From Spirosoma aureum (GTDB lineage: Bacteria; Bacteroidota; Bacteroidia; Cytophagales; Spirosomataceae): a stretch of DNA of 64,000 nucleotides. This document shows, one piece after another, positions 19,407 through 28,841 of this stretch (its first letter is position 1; each line of letters begins with the position of its first letter). The position numbers and the translations under genes are program-made. Where the stretch lies: positions 5,106,501-5,170,500 of the forward strand of contig NZ_CP050063.1 in assembly GCF_011604685.1 (NCBI RefSeq), given 5' to 3'. A model generated the notes under the pieces. That model was not told the origin of the DNA. It searched no databases and saw only the letters and a program-made list of their open reading frames with translations.

Positions 19407-21710
19407 ATGCCTACCTCTACGACCCGCCAGCCCCTTGTGGTGCTGCTACTCTTCTTTTTATCTGGTTTTGCGGCTCTGCTGTATCAGGTAGTCTGGCAGC
19501 GCCTGCTGGTATTCTATACAGGTTCCGATACGGTCAGCATCAGTCTGATTGTATCGGCCTTTATGACGGGCTTAGGAATTGGCTACCTGGTTGGCGGATC
19601 GCTGGCAGATCGGTCGTCGCCGAAGCAGAATCTGCGTTTTTTTGTAGGAGCTGAGCTGGGCATTATGTTTTTTGCCCTTTTCAGCAAAACAATTCTCTAC
19701 GACGTTCTTTATCAGTCCAATAATTTACCAACGGATCAGCCATTGGCCGTGTATGCCATTGTATTTAGTATTGTCCTGTTCCCTACTTTTTTAATGGGCG
19801 TATCCTTACCTGTCTTGTCGCGCGCCTTTCAATTCGGCGATATGGAGCAGCAGTCGCGATACATCAGTATGTTGTATTTTATCAATACGCTCGGAGCCGC
19901 TGTAGGTGCTTTTGTTACCGGTTTTTTGCTGGTTCGCCGAATTGGCTTCGATAACGCCATCTGGGTTGGTGCCCTAATGAATGGTTTCTGTGTAATTGGT
20001 GCATGGAGCATGGGGCGCTGGTCAGAAATCTCAAATAAAGCATCGAAGAGACACAGCGAGTTCGGGGAATCGATGCTGAAAAACATCGATTTGCAACCAA
20101 CTCCCTTCCGTCTAACGCGTACGCTTGTGGTTTGGTCAGTTCAGTATGCTTTATCAGGCTTTGCGGCTCTTTCGCTGGAGCTTATCTGGTTCCGTATACT
20201 GGAAACATTGATTAAATCCGTGTCACTAACGTTCGCCATGCTTCTTGCCGTTTACCTTGGCTCTTTAGCCATTGGCACAGCAGTAGGTACCTGGCTCGTG
20301 CGCCGACCTGTGTATCAGTCAACCGCCCGCCGGGAACGAACCTTTCTGGTTGCTCAGGTGCTACTCTACTGTTATACAGCCCTGTCGGCAGGTGTGTTTG
20401 TCATTGCCATCAGTCGACTATCCGGTCTACAATTTCTTTGGGATTATTTTAACAGTGGTGAACCTGTTTTAAGCCCCCGTTTCAGCCTGTTTACATATGG
20501 GGCTGTGCCTCTGTTTTTATTGGGTCTTCCTACCTTCCTGATGGGCTTGAGTTTTTCCTTATCACAGTCGTTGATTCAGGACAATTACACCGAGGTGGGT
20601 CGAAAGGTGGGCTGGTTGCAGTTTATTAACATCGTGGGTTCAGCTTTAGGGGCGTGGGCAGTTACCTGGATCGGTTTTTCCTATATCGGTACAGCAACGC
20701 TATTAAAAAGTATTGCCGCACTAAGTATTGGTTATATGGTTATTTTACTCCTCCGTCGGCATTGGTCTGTACTGACTACGATGATGGCTGGGGCATTATC
20801 TCTAGCAGCGATGCTAAGTATTCCCGACAACGCCCGATTCTGGCAGCTACTTAATGGAGTGACGAAATCAGAGCTTTTTGTTTTTGATGAAAACGAATCA
20901 GCAGTATCAGTTATCAAAATAGGACCCGATCAACGAACAGGCACTGTATTTGTAAATGGCCTTGGGCAAAGTGGCCTCCCATATCATATTGATGCTGTTC
21001 ATACGCTTCTGGGCGCATTACCCGTAATGGTTCATCCCAATCCGAAGCAGGTTGCCGTAATTGGACTGGGCTCGGGTGGAACGGTCAATGGAATTGCCGG
21101 ACGATCGGAAACGAACCGGATCGATTGCTTTGAGATCGCATCGAATCAGGCGCTGGTATTAGCCAATTATGCCGACCGCGTTGGCGATACTACTGTGAAT
21201 AGGGTGTTGAGTGATCCACGACTGCATTTGATTTTCCGTGACGGGCGCTATGCCATTCGCAACAGTAAAACTCGGTATGATGTTATCGAAGCAGATGCGC
21301 TCCGTCCCCTTTCAGCCTATTCCGGTAACATCTACTCAAAAGAATATTTTGAACTGATTCGGGAACGACTTAAGCCAGGCGGGATTGCCGTTACCTGGTG
21401 TCCTACAGCCCGTGTGCTGCATACTTTTCGGGCAGTTTTCCCCTATGTTGCTTATTGCGACAAACTGGTTTTGCTCGGAAGCAATCAGCCTATTTCTCTA
21501 GATTGGCCAGTCATTGAACAACGGGCGAAGACCCCCTTCAGCCAGCAACATTTTGCCCGATCTGGAATCGATATCTGGCCACTATTGAATCATTACCGAT
21601 TGGAAATGCGCCTGTTGCCAAAGGTTACCGGGCTGCAACTTGAAATCAATACCGACCTTTTCCCCAGAGATGAATACAGCATCCGGGTTCAGGACAGGGC
21701 AAGCTTTTAA
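19407..21710 (+). CDS. MFS-like transporter fused to spermidine-synthase-fold domain
   Basis: 768 residues. Residues 1-490 hold about 13 hydrophobic segments in two halves that begin alike (FLSGFAALLYQVVWQRLL and YALSGFAALSLELIWFRIL), the hallmark of fused MFS/spermidine synthase proteins. Residues 530-720 form a Rossmann domain with VAVIGLGSGGTVNGIAG, DGR (about 611) and a YDVIEADALRP strand. The catalytic-type Asp of true spermidine synthases is not clearly conserved, so polyamine synthesis is not assured. The upstream in-frame start at 19335 is rejected because a terminator hairpin lies between it and the membrane domain. Convergent with the LLM oxidoreductase gene. Confidence 0.85.
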   Translation: MPTSTTRQPLVVLLLFFLSGFAALLYQVVWQRLLVFYTGSDTVSISLIVSAFMTGLGIGYLVGGSLADRSSPKQNLRFFVGAELGIMFFALFSKTILYDVLYQSNNLPTDQPLAVYAIVFSIVLFPTFLMGVSLPVLSRAFQFGDMEQQSRYISMLYFINTLGAAVGAFVTGFLLVRRIGFDNAIWVGALMNGFCVIGAWSMGRWSEISNKASKRHSEFGESMLKNIDLQPTPFRLTRTLVVWSVQYALSGFAALSLELIWFRILETLIKSVSLTFAMLLAVYLGSLAIGTAVGTWLVRRPVYQSTARRERTFLVAQVLLYCYTALSAGVFVIAISRLSGLQFLWDYFNSGEPVLSPRFSLFTYGAVPLFLLGLPTFLMGLSFSLSQSLIQDNYTEVGRKVGWLQFINIVGSALGAWAVTWIGFSYIGTATLLKSIAALSIGYMVILLLRRHWSVLTTMMAGALSLAAMLSIPDNARFWQLLNGVTKSELFVFDENESAVSVIKIGPDQRTGTVFVNGLGQSGLPYHIDAVHTLLGALPVMVHPNPKQVAVIGLGSGGTVNGIAGRSETNRIDCFEIASNQALVLANYADRVGDTTVNRVLSDPRLHLIFRDGRYAIRNSKTRYDVIEADALRPLSAYSGNIYSKEYFELIRERLKPGGIAVTWCPTARVLHTFRAVFPYVAYCDKLVLLGSNQPISLDWPVIEQRAKTPFSQQHFARSGIDIWPLLNHYRLEMRLLPKVTGLQLEINTDLFPRDEYSIRVQDRASF

Positions 21711-21727
21711 TAGCCTGGAATTCCCCG

Positions 21728-21781
21728 CAGGGCTTAGTCATGCCGTTCGTCTGGATGTGAGAAAAACATGCCAAAGCCCTG
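21728..21781. terminator. Imperfect hairpin between convergent genes
   Basis: CAGGGCTT (21728-21735) pairs with AAGCCCTG (21774-21781), with an inner CATG/CATG pairing after a three-base mismatch. Lies in the 96-base gap between two convergent genes, hence a candidate bidirectional terminator. Its base resembles those of the long palindromes at 22842 and 42521. Confidence 0.4.
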
Positions 21782-21806
21782 TGAGATAAAATTAAACTGA
21801 TGTCCG

Positions 21807-22823
21807 TTACTTTATACTCGACACGGCCTGCTGAGAAGCCAGTGCTTCACGTACCTTTGCCGCAATTTCGACCGAGTGTCGACGCGCCTGATGATCAAAA
21901 ATTGGAACCGAAATGATCAATTCATCCGCTTTGGTCTGTTCAATCAGGTTGGCCAGTCCGCGCTGAACAGTTTCGGGTGAACCGACTGCTGAGCAGCTAA
22001 GTACCTGTTCGATTCCCGCCAGTTCATAATCTGGCCAGAGAGCAGTCAGGTCATCGACGGGAGGTTGCATCTGGCGGGCTTTTCCGCGACGAATGTGCAG
22101 AAACTGTTGTTGAACCGATGTAAACAGGCGTTCTGCTTCCTGATCCGTATCAGCCGCGACCACATTTACTGCGACCATTGCGTAGGGTTCTTTCAGGTAC
22201 TCAGATGGTTTAAACCGCGACCGATAAACTTCCAGCGCCCGCATGAGCTGCGTTGGGGAGAAATGGGAAGCAAACGCATAGGGCAATCCAAGCATGGCGG
22301 CCAGTTGTGCCCCAAATAAGCTCGAACCCAAAATCCAGACAGGAATAGCGAGCCCTACACCCGGTATAGCCTGCACAAACTGATTCGACTCATCGGGCTG
22401 AAAATAGTGCATCAGTTCAACAACATCCTGCGGAAACGTATCGACATCGGTAGCCTCCCGGCGGAGCGCCCTGGCAGTTACCTGATCGGCACCAGGTGCA
22501 CGGCCTAATCCGAGATCGATCCGACCCGGATAAAGGGACTCCAGCGTACCAAACTGCTCGGCTATCACCAGGGGTGAATGATTAGGTAACATAATACCGC
22601 CCGCTCCTACCCGGATCGTTGTTGTACCACCGGCGATATAACCGATAACAACCGAAGTAGCCGCGCTGGCTATCCCCGGCATATTGTGGTGTTCGGCGAC
22701 CCAGTAGCGATTAAAGCCCAACTGTTCGGCATGCCGGGCGAGGTCCAGTGAATTATGCAAAGCCTGCGATGCGGTGCTACCGGCAACAATGGGTGAAAGA
22801 TCCAGAATTGAAAAGGGAATCAT
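21807..22823 (-). CDS. LLM-class (luciferase-like) flavin-dependent oxidoreductase
   Basis: 338 residues, TIM-barrel flavin monooxygenase superfamily. Typical elements: an N-terminal SILDLSPI strand, [19 protein letters not shown], the flavin-contacting [21 protein letters not shown], and [15 protein letters not shown]. This is the MsnO8/YhbW-like group, which uses FMNH2 or F420 in various oxidations; the substrate is unknown. Monocistronic, with the 22842-22917 palindrome just upstream of its start. Confidence 0.92.
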   Translation of the reverse strand: MIPFSILDLSPIVAGSTASQALHNSLDLARHAEQLGFNRYWVAEHHNMPGIASAATSVVIGYIAGGTTTIRVGAGGIMLPNHSPLVIAEQFGTLESLYPGRIDLGLGRAPGADQVTARALRREATDVDTFPQDVVELMHYFQPDESNQFVQAIPGVGLAIPVWILGSSLFGAQLAAMLGLPYAFASHFSPTQLMRALEVYRSRFKPSEYLKEPYAMVAVNVVAADTDQEAERLFTSVQQQFLHIRRGKARQMQPPVDDLTALWPDYELAGIEQVLSCSAVGSPETVQRGLANLIEQTKADELIISVPIFDHQARRHSVEIAAKVREALASQQAVSSIK

Positions 22824-22841
22824 ACTTCGTTGATGTAATCT

Positions 22842-22917
22842 GGGCTTTCGCCCGAAGCCGTGCCACGGTTTGTGTATGAAATTTAGTTAACCGTGGCACG
22901 GCTTCGGGCGAAAACCC
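22842..22917. repeat. Long palindromic element, copy 1
   Basis: Arms of about 29 bases (22842-22870 and 22889-22917) with one mismatch, 18-base loop. The innermost 25 bases of each arm pair perfectly. The tip side carries GTGCCACGGTT / AACCGTGGCAC and the base GGGCTTT / AAAACCC. It shares tip and base with the palindrome at 42521-42583, but the middle differs with matching changes on both arms. Located between the divergent LLM oxidoreductase and GDPD genes. Confidence 0.85.
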
Positions 22918-23194
22918 TGGTTATTAATTCATTAAAAGAATAGCCCATGAAAATGGAGATGGTCAATTCTTGCTGTTAAATAGACCTGGCGTTGCGTAGC
23001 AACCGGAAACGGTTATGAATTGTGGCTTGGGGACTCTATTTTCACGGCGTTTACAGGGTCAGATACCACCCATTATTATTCAGTCAATCGGCAAATCACT
23101 GCTTCAGCAACAATACGACTTATCAGAACGGTTCCTTGGAGTATATAGTGACATAACGCTTTCCGGGAATTCCTGCTGCTTTTTTTTAATACGC
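22918..23194. other. Non-coding region upstream of GDPD gene
   Basis: 277 bases without a convincing gene. Contains two small adjacent hairpins: GTTGC-gta-GCAAC (22991-23003) and AACCG-GAAA-CGGTT (23001-23014), the latter closed by a GNRA tetraloop; they share bases, so only one can form at a time. A reading frame extends back through this region from the GDPD gene but looks non-coding. Confidence 0.4.
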
Positions 23195-24058
23195 ATGACG
23201 ACAAAATACATCTTACTCTTTGGCTTAGGATTCAGCCTGGCTACCTGTTCACCAGCCACTTACACTAAAATTCCAACGGGTGGTGGCCCAACGTTTTTCA
23301 GCTATAAATCCAACAACGGTCCGGCAAAAATTTCGGCCCACCGGGGCGGAGGTGATCTGAAAGGCTACCCCGAAAACTGCATTGAATCGTTTGCGTTTCT
23401 GGCTAAAAAGTTACCCGTCATTATTGAATGCGATATTGACCTGACCAAAGACAGCGTTATGGTGATGATGCATGATGCCACGCTCGACCGCACAACGACC
23501 GGTACAGGCAAACTGATCGACAAAACCTACGCCGAGCTAGCCCAGTATCGACTGGAAGACAACTTGGGGAACGCAACGCCATACAAAATTCCTACGCTGG
23601 AAGAAGTACTCAATTGGGGAAAAGGGAAGGTTGCGTTTACGCTCGATGTCAAACGCAATGTGTCCTTTGAAAAGGTCATAAATATGGTTCGCAAAACCGG
23701 GATGGCCGATTATGCGGCTGTAATCACCTACAATGCCCAGGATGCGGCCAGGCTCAATAAGCTCGATCCGAATTTAATGATTTCGGTCACGATCCGGAAT
23801 CACGCAGAATATGATCGGCTTCATGAACTGGGTATTCCTGACAATCGGATGGTTGCCTTCGTTGGCGTTAAAGAACCTGAACTTGAGCTGTATCAATTTC
23901 TGCATCAAAAAGGTATAGCCTGCATTCTGGGCACCCTCGGAAACCTGGACAAACAGGCTGCGGCCAAAGGTGATCAGGCCTATAAAAAATTCGCCGAAAA
24001 CGGGGCCGACATTATGTCTACAGATCGGCCACTGGAAGTTTGGCAAGCCGTGAAATGA
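23195..24058 (+). CDS. Glycerophosphodiester phosphodiesterase family lipoprotein
   Basis: 287 residues from the ATG at 23195; an earlier in-frame ATG at 23015 would add 60 residues unlike the family and would bury the signal peptide. The N-terminus MTTKYILLFGLGFSLATC is a lipoprotein signal with Cys18. The GDPD signatures follow: His49-Arg50 (ISAHRGGG), Glu60-Asn61, Glu78/Asp80 (IIECDIDLTKD) and His93 (MMHDATLDRTT). These bind a divalent metal and hydrolyse glycerophosphodiesters to glycerol-3-phosphate and an alcohol. It is convergent with the PorP/SprF gene, only 13 bases apart. Confidence 0.92.
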   Translation: MTTKYILLFGLGFSLATCSPATYTKIPTGGGPTFFSYKSNNGPAKISAHRGGGDLKGYPENCIESFAFLAKKLPVIIECDIDLTKDSVMVMMHDATLDRTTTGTGKLIDKTYAELAQYRLEDNLGNATPYKIPTLEEVLNWGKGKVAFTLDVKRNVSFEKVINMVRKTGMADYAAVITYNAQDAARLNKLDPNLMISVTIRNHAEYDRLHELGIPDNRMVAFVGVKEPELELYQFLHQKGIACILGTLGNLDKQAAAKGDQAYKKFAENGADIMSTDRPLEVWQAVK

Positions 24059-24071
24059 ACAGCTAAACCAA

Positions 24072-25133
24072 TCAAAACTGCTGGCAACGGCGTTGTCGTT
24101 TGAGGTTGCGATTCTTGCCACCAAACTGAAAAAGGGAATCAAAGCCATACCAGATGCTTATTTCGTGGGCTCCACCTGTCGCATACCGCATGGATGACAG
24201 AGTCACATCATAACTGTACTGAACCATCAGTTGATCGAACTGAAAGGCGATGATACCTACCAGCGCGTCGCTCTGAAAGGTTGTTTGCCCTATTTTTCGA
24301 AGCGGAATGCCCCTATACCAGAGTCCCAGCATCAAGGGTGAATAAATGAGGTTCAGCCCAACATCCAATTGCAGATTGTTTCCCTGTTGGCGCAGATAAC
24401 CTGTCAGGCCAATGGATTGGTCTCGGTTTTGCTGATGCGCGTATCCTTTATTCCAGACCCGCCCCTCAAATGGCAATTTGATACCGGCCATACCACTAAT
24501 TCGCTGACCCAGCCAATCGCCCCGAAGCTGCGAGCGTCCAATGTGATTGACCGTAAGCCCGGCCCAGTACGATGCCAGATTATCGCCAAGTTCGTGTTCA
24601 AACAGGAGGCCACCCGTAAAATCGACACTTTTCCGCGTAAACGTCCCCTGCGATAACGGGTCATTACTCACTTGATTAACCAGCCCTCCCAATGCATACT
24701 GATCGGCAAACGACATACCACCCGGATTGATCTGGTTACCAATGTAAGCGGCCTGTAACCCAAAAATCAGTCGGGCTTCCCGATCAGAATCCTGCATCAG
24801 TGGCACCATATACGATGCCTGACCGCTAACCTGGGTGGTTTGAAAAGCACTCCCCTGCCAATCACCGATAAGTTGAACACCAGCCCCCAGTCGGTGGTCT
24901 TCATCGTAGGAGTCGAACGAAAAAGCTGCGGTATGGTAGCTGGCTGGTAAGGCAGGCCACTGGCTTCGGTAATTGGCAATCAGTCGGGCAGATCCGGCAC
25001 CGCCCGCAAACGCAGGATTGTGATAAATCGGGTTGGCGTAAAACTGGGAGAATTGAGGGTCCTGGGCATAACTTAGTATTGACCAGCAGACCAGCAAAGC
25101 GCTTAATACAACGTTTCGGAGGAATAGGGGCAT
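24072..25133 (-). CDS. PorP/SprF-family type IX secretion outer membrane protein
   Basis: 353 residues. A signal peptide (cleavage near SYAQ, residue 24) is followed at once by the family hallmark DPQFSQFYANPIYHNPAFAG, then a beta-strand-rich body with repeated aromatic-alternating strands and a C-terminal basic tail. PorP/SprF proteins are outer membrane components that work with individual type IX secretion cargo proteins, especially those with a type-B (CHU_C) C-terminal domain. It is divergent from exactly such a cargo gene, with a 131-base shared upstream region, so the two probably form a dedicated pair. Confidence 0.93.
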   Translation of the reverse strand: MPLFLRNVVLSALLVCWSILSYAQDPQFSQFYANPIYHNPAFAGGAGSARLIANYRSQWPALPASYHTAAFSFDSYDEDHRLGAGVQLIGDWQGSAFQTTQVSGQASYMVPLMQDSDREARLIFGLQAAYIGNQINPGGMSFADQYALGGLVNQVSNDPLSQGTFTRKSVDFTGGLLFEHELGDNLASYWAGLTVNHIGRSQLRGDWLGQRISGMAGIKLPFEGRVWNKGYAHQQNRDQSIGLTGYLRQQGNNLQLDVGLNLIYSPLMLGLWYRGIPLRKIGQTTFQSDALVGIIAFQFDQLMVQYSYDVTLSSMRYATGGAHEISIWYGFDSLFQFGGKNRNLKRQRRCQQF

Positions 25134-25264
25134 GTTACCTTTACGAATTGGAGTGGATTAACAAAGAAACGTCCGAAAAGTAGTTTCACCAACAAATTGA
25201 CCCACTATTGCCAGCGAGTTGAGTAAACGTTACTATATTGCCAGCATCCACTCCTTATTCAAAA

Positions 25265-28200
25265 ATGCGAACCTCAACACTTCGTCTATTAATCAGCCAT
25301 TTAGTGCTGATTATGCTTCTACCGGCTATTTCTGCATTGGGTCAGATCGGGCCATCGATTAAACCGAAAGATGGCCGCTACGACATCTGCCTGAAAGAAG
25401 GTCAGACCAAAGTTACAGTTACAATTCTCCTCGATGTTCCGGCAGGGGCCACCTGTACCCTCAACAACTTTAAGATCGAATGGGACGATGGCAAAGTCGA
25501 TCAGATCGTTTATGATCCGAATAAACTGGAGCTATCGCATGAGTACGATGTTAAAGATTTCGTTGAACGATGCTCGAATGACGACGACAAAACCATAAAA
25601 TTTAAGCAGACCGATAATTGCGGCTCGGGAAATCCAGCCAACAACAGTTTCGACATTACCTTCCGAAATACGCCACGGCCCAAATTTACAGCCTCACCCA
25701 TTTGTGCTGGTCAACAAATTACCCTCCAGAACCAGACTTGTCCACTCAGCAGTCAGAACACTTACTCCTGGACTTTTGGTGACCAGGGTCTACCCAGTTC
25801 CAGCAACAGCCACACCTATGCCAACAAAGGCACATATACGGCAACGTTAAGTGTATCGGGTGTTTGTGGAACCAGCGGCCCTTATTCTGCACCGATAGAG
25901 GTCCTGGAAAAAGCAAAAGCGGCTATTGCCGATTCAGGAGCTGTCAAAATGAGTAACGATACGGCATTCGTTTGCCTGACCAGCGGAGCAATCCTGCGCT
26001 TCGATGGGACAAATTCTACCGGAGCTACCAGCTATAACTGGAACATTCCGGGATCAGTTACTTATCTGGATAAAACCAACGGCAATTCCCCTAAGCCTAA
26101 GGTACAGTTTACCAGAGCGGGCGATTATACAGTAACGCTTAGTGTGGATAATCCATGTCGTATTCCAAGTCAGATCAAACTTGTTGTGCGGGTGTTGGAC
26201 TTACCAAGTCCCACGCTAAAATCGCAGCCCAATGTTTGTGAACCCTTCACTTATACCGTCGCAAATCCTATTTCCGGCGCTACTTACACGCTCAATGGGC
26301 AGCCTTTTGACCCCATTGTAGGCGTCCCATTAGCACTCACGTCAACGCCCTATGTTGTTTCGGCCTCCACAGCAAATCTCTGTGGTTCCCGGCCTGTTTC
26401 AATTACATTTTTTGTCAACAAACCCAGCGATGTTAAGATAACCTCGTTACCAAAATCATCTACCGTCTGTGCAAACAGTAATCCGATAAAGCTAAAGGCG
26501 GATCAACCCGGTGGAACCTGGACCCTGAAAAATACCATATCGGGCATACAACTTAATGCAAGGGCAGGCGATACAACGCTGATCGTTGGCGGTAGCGGCA
26601 CGGTCCAGCTCGAATATTCACTTGGTCAGGGCGCCTGCCGCGTAACTGACCAGGTTGAGGTGACAGTTTCGGGCGTTGGCGTTTCGGCCAGTAACATTAC
26701 AGCCTGCGCCAGCGAAGGGCGAGTCAAGCTATCGGGTAGCCCGGCGGGAGGAACCTGGACAACGACTGATTGCTCGGGTTGTATACGGAACGATTCGCTC
26801 ATATTAGGCGGCCTGACGAGCAACCTGCTGCGATTTACGTATCAGGTAAGCAATGCGGGTGGCTGTCAGGCTTCAGCTAATTTTACGGTTACAGTGGGAC
26901 AACCCAAGGCCGCGTTTTCAATCACTGGTCAATGCAGCGATAAACCGGTCACTGTCAATAACACCTCAACAGGAGCCGACACCTATGAGTGGATCGTCAA
27001 TAGTATGACCATCGCAACTGGTCGGCAACCAGCATTAACCTTACCGGCTGGTCCTCAAACGGTAACCTTGCGGGTTAAATCCGGGGGTTGCCAGAACGAA
27101 TCCCAGCAGGTCGTAACCCTAACGGCTCCCCCTCCTACCGTGATCCTCACCCCAAATAATCCAGCGGGCTGCGCGCCCCTGGCCGTTACGTTCGCTGTCA
27201 ATGGAACTGCTCAGGCCGGTGTTACCTACCGCTGGAATTATGGCGACGGCGTGACCGCCACTGATTTCACCGCCACAGGTCATACCTACCAGAACGCGGG
27301 GCAAACGACCCGAACCTACACGGCAACTTTAACAGCAGCTAACGGATGCGGTTCGCAAACCGCGACCGCCGGTCTTACCGTTCGACCACTTGCCTTTGCG
27401 GAAATTGGCGTCGATTCGACCAATGTTCGCTGCACACCCGCAACCATCCGTTTCTCGAACCGCTCCGTTGGCCAGGGACAAACCAGCCTGTGGGATTTTG
27501 GGGATGGTTCTTCCCGCCAAACCACGCAGGATACTATTTTGCACCTCTTCTCGGCCCGCGATTCTGCCCGAACCTTTCGGGTGAGCCTTATTGTCCAGAA
27601 CAGTTGTGGCCGCGATACGGATGCCGTTTCGATTCGGGTTTATCCGAGTCTTGTGCGCCCCCTGTTTAACCTGTCGAATGCTCGCCCGTGTGCGGGAGAA
27701 GCGATTCAGTTTACGGATGCAACCGTTCCGCGCCCAACGTCCTGGGTATGGCGGTTCAGCGATGGAACCACAGAAACAAGCCCGAATCCCCAACATCGTT
27801 TCCCCGAAGCAAATAAAACCTATACGATCACCCTGATCGCGTATACACCCTGCGGTTATGATTCCCTACGTCGAACCATCCAGACAACAACTCCTCCACC
27901 GGCGAGTTTCGCCCTGGCAGCTCCGTATGTGTGCCGTGGTCTGTCGGTCGCTTTCACGAATAAAAGCAATCCGGCGAATCGGTTCCGCTGGAATTTTGGC
28001 GATGGCTCCCCCATCGATTCCGTCAACTTTTCCCCTAAGCACACGTTTTCCGGAACACAAACCAATTACAACGTTACGCTAACTGTTATAGGCGCTACAC
28101 CCGGTTGTTCCTCTACATTAGCCCAACCAGTCAGTGTTCGGGATGCGCCAAAACCCGATTTTAGCATTGAAGGCGGAGCCGATGTATGTACACCTGGCCC

Positions 28201-28693
28201 TGTTCGGCTTATTAGCACCGACCCCAATGCCACGCAATTCCGCTGGCAACTCAGTAATGGTCAGGTCCTGACAACACCCAAACCAGAGTTGGCGCTACCA
28301 CCAGGCCGCTATGATGTCAAATTGACCGTCAGCTACGATCAGGGTGTTTGTGCCGATTCAAGCAGTCGCCCGGACGCCATAAATGTACTGCCCTGCGAAG
28401 TTGTGGCACCCGAAGCGTTTACCCCCAATTCGGATGGAATTGGCGATACCTGGACACTCTTCGGCGACACGGGCGTAACGCGTATTGTACGACTGCGCAT
28501 CTGGAATCGATGGGGCGAAATTATTTTCGACGCCAGTGATATTCCCCTAAACAGCAGTAATCCAGGAGAATGTTGGGACGGAACGAATCGGGGGGTTCGG
28601 ATGCCAACGGGACAATACCCTTACGAAGCCGATGTTATCCTCCGGGGGGAAAATCACCAAAAACGAGTAGGCAGCATTGCACTGATACGCTGA
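25265..28693 (+). CDS. Large secreted PKD-domain protein with gliding-motility-type C-terminal sorting domain
   Basis: 1142 residues from the ATG at 25265 (MRTSTLRLL...), which gives a proper signal peptide; the alternative at 25238 adds nine residues in front. The body is a string of Ig/PKD-like beta-sandwich modules, recognisable by repeated YxWxFGDG-type motifs (for example TYSWTFGDQG, TYRWNYGDGV, SLWDFGDGS, RFRWNFGDGS). The last 90 residues are the type-B type IX sorting domain: EAFTPNSDGIGDTW, LRIWNRWGEIIF, CWDGTNRG, PTGQYPY. Such proteins are exported by the type IX system and act as surface or adhesion proteins. Cys-rich overall, suggesting disulphides. Paired with the divergent PorP/SprF gene. 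Confidence 0.93.
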   Translation: MRTSTLRLLISHLVLIMLLPAISALGQIGPSIKPKDGRYDICLKEGQTKVTVTILLDVPAGATCTLNNFKIEWDDGKVDQIVYDPNKLELSHEYDVKDFVERCSNDDDKTIKFKQTDNCGSGNPANNSFDITFRNTPRPKFTASPICAGQQITLQNQTCPLSSQNTYSWTFGDQGLPSSSNSHTYANKGTYTATLSVSGVCGTSGPYSAPIEVLEKAKAAIADSGAVKMSNDTAFVCLTSGAILRFDGTNSTGATSYNWNIPGSVTYLDKTNGNSPKPKVQFTRAGDYTVTLSVDNPCRIPSQIKLVVRVLDLPSPTLKSQPNVCEPFTYTVANPISGATYTLNGQPFDPIVGVPLALTSTPYVVSASTANLCGSRPVSITFFVNKPSDVKITSLPKSSTVCANSNPIKLKADQPGGTWTLKNTISGIQLNARAGDTTLIVGGSGTVQLEYSLGQGACRVTDQVEVTVSGVGVSASNITACASEGRVKLSGSPAGGTWTTTDCSGCIRNDSLILGGLTSNLLRFTYQVSNAGGCQASANFTVTVGQPKAAFSITGQCSDKPVTVNNTSTGADTYEWIVNSMTIATGRQPALTLPAGPQTVTLRVKSGGCQNESQQVVTLTAPPPTVILTPNNPAGCAPLAVTFAVNGTAQAGVTYRWNYGDGVTATDFTATGHTYQNAGQTTRTYTATLTAANGCGSQTATAGLTVRPLAFAEIGVDSTNVRCTPATIRFSNRSVGQGQTSLWDFGDGSSRQTTQDTILHLFSARDSARTFRVSLIVQNSCGRDTDAVSIRVYPSLVRPLFNLSNARPCAGEAIQFTDATVPRPTSWVWRFSDGTTETSPNPQHRFPEANKTYTITLIAYTPCGYDSLRRTIQTTTPPPASFALAAPYVCRGLSVAFTNKSNPANRFRWNFGDGSPIDSVNFSPKHTFSGTQTNYNVTLTVIGATPGCSSTLAQPVSVRDAPKPDFSIEGGADVCTPGPVRLISTDPNATQFRWQLSNGQVLTTPKPELALPPGRYDVKLTVSYDQGVCADSSSRPDAINVLPCEVVAPEAFTPNSDGIGDTWTLFGDTGVTRIVRLRIWNRWGEIIFDASDIPLNSSNPGECWDGTNRGVRMPTGQYPYEADVILRGENHQKRVGSIALIR

Positions 28694-28717
28694 GCCTTAT
28701 ACGAAATTTGTCAGTAA

Positions 28718-28750
28718 TTTGTATTTACACATCTCATTACAGTATCTTTG
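28718..28750 (+). promoter_or_regulatory. Bacteroidota-type promoter
   Basis: TTTG at 28718-28721 and TATCTTTG at 28743-28750 with 21 bases between: both boxes match the Bacteroidota vegetative consensus exactly. Transcription would start at about 28756, before the hairpin at 28773-28799, and read toward the TauE-family gene at 28842. Confidence 0.65.
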
Positions 28751-28772
28751 TACCCTCGCACTTCGTTAAACT

Positions 28773-28799
28773 AAAGCGGCACTTTATTGTGCCGCTTTT
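28773..28799. terminator. Rho-independent-type hairpin in the 28.7 kb intergenic region
   Basis: AAAGCGGCAC (28773-28782) and its complement (28789-28798) with loop TTTATT, followed by T residues. It either ends transcripts of the PKD-protein gene or, given the promoter just upstream, acts as a leader attenuator for the sulfur locus. Confidence 0.85.
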
Positions 28800-28841
28800 C
28801 ATAAATACACAAATCTATTTATTCGATAGAATTTAAGCACT

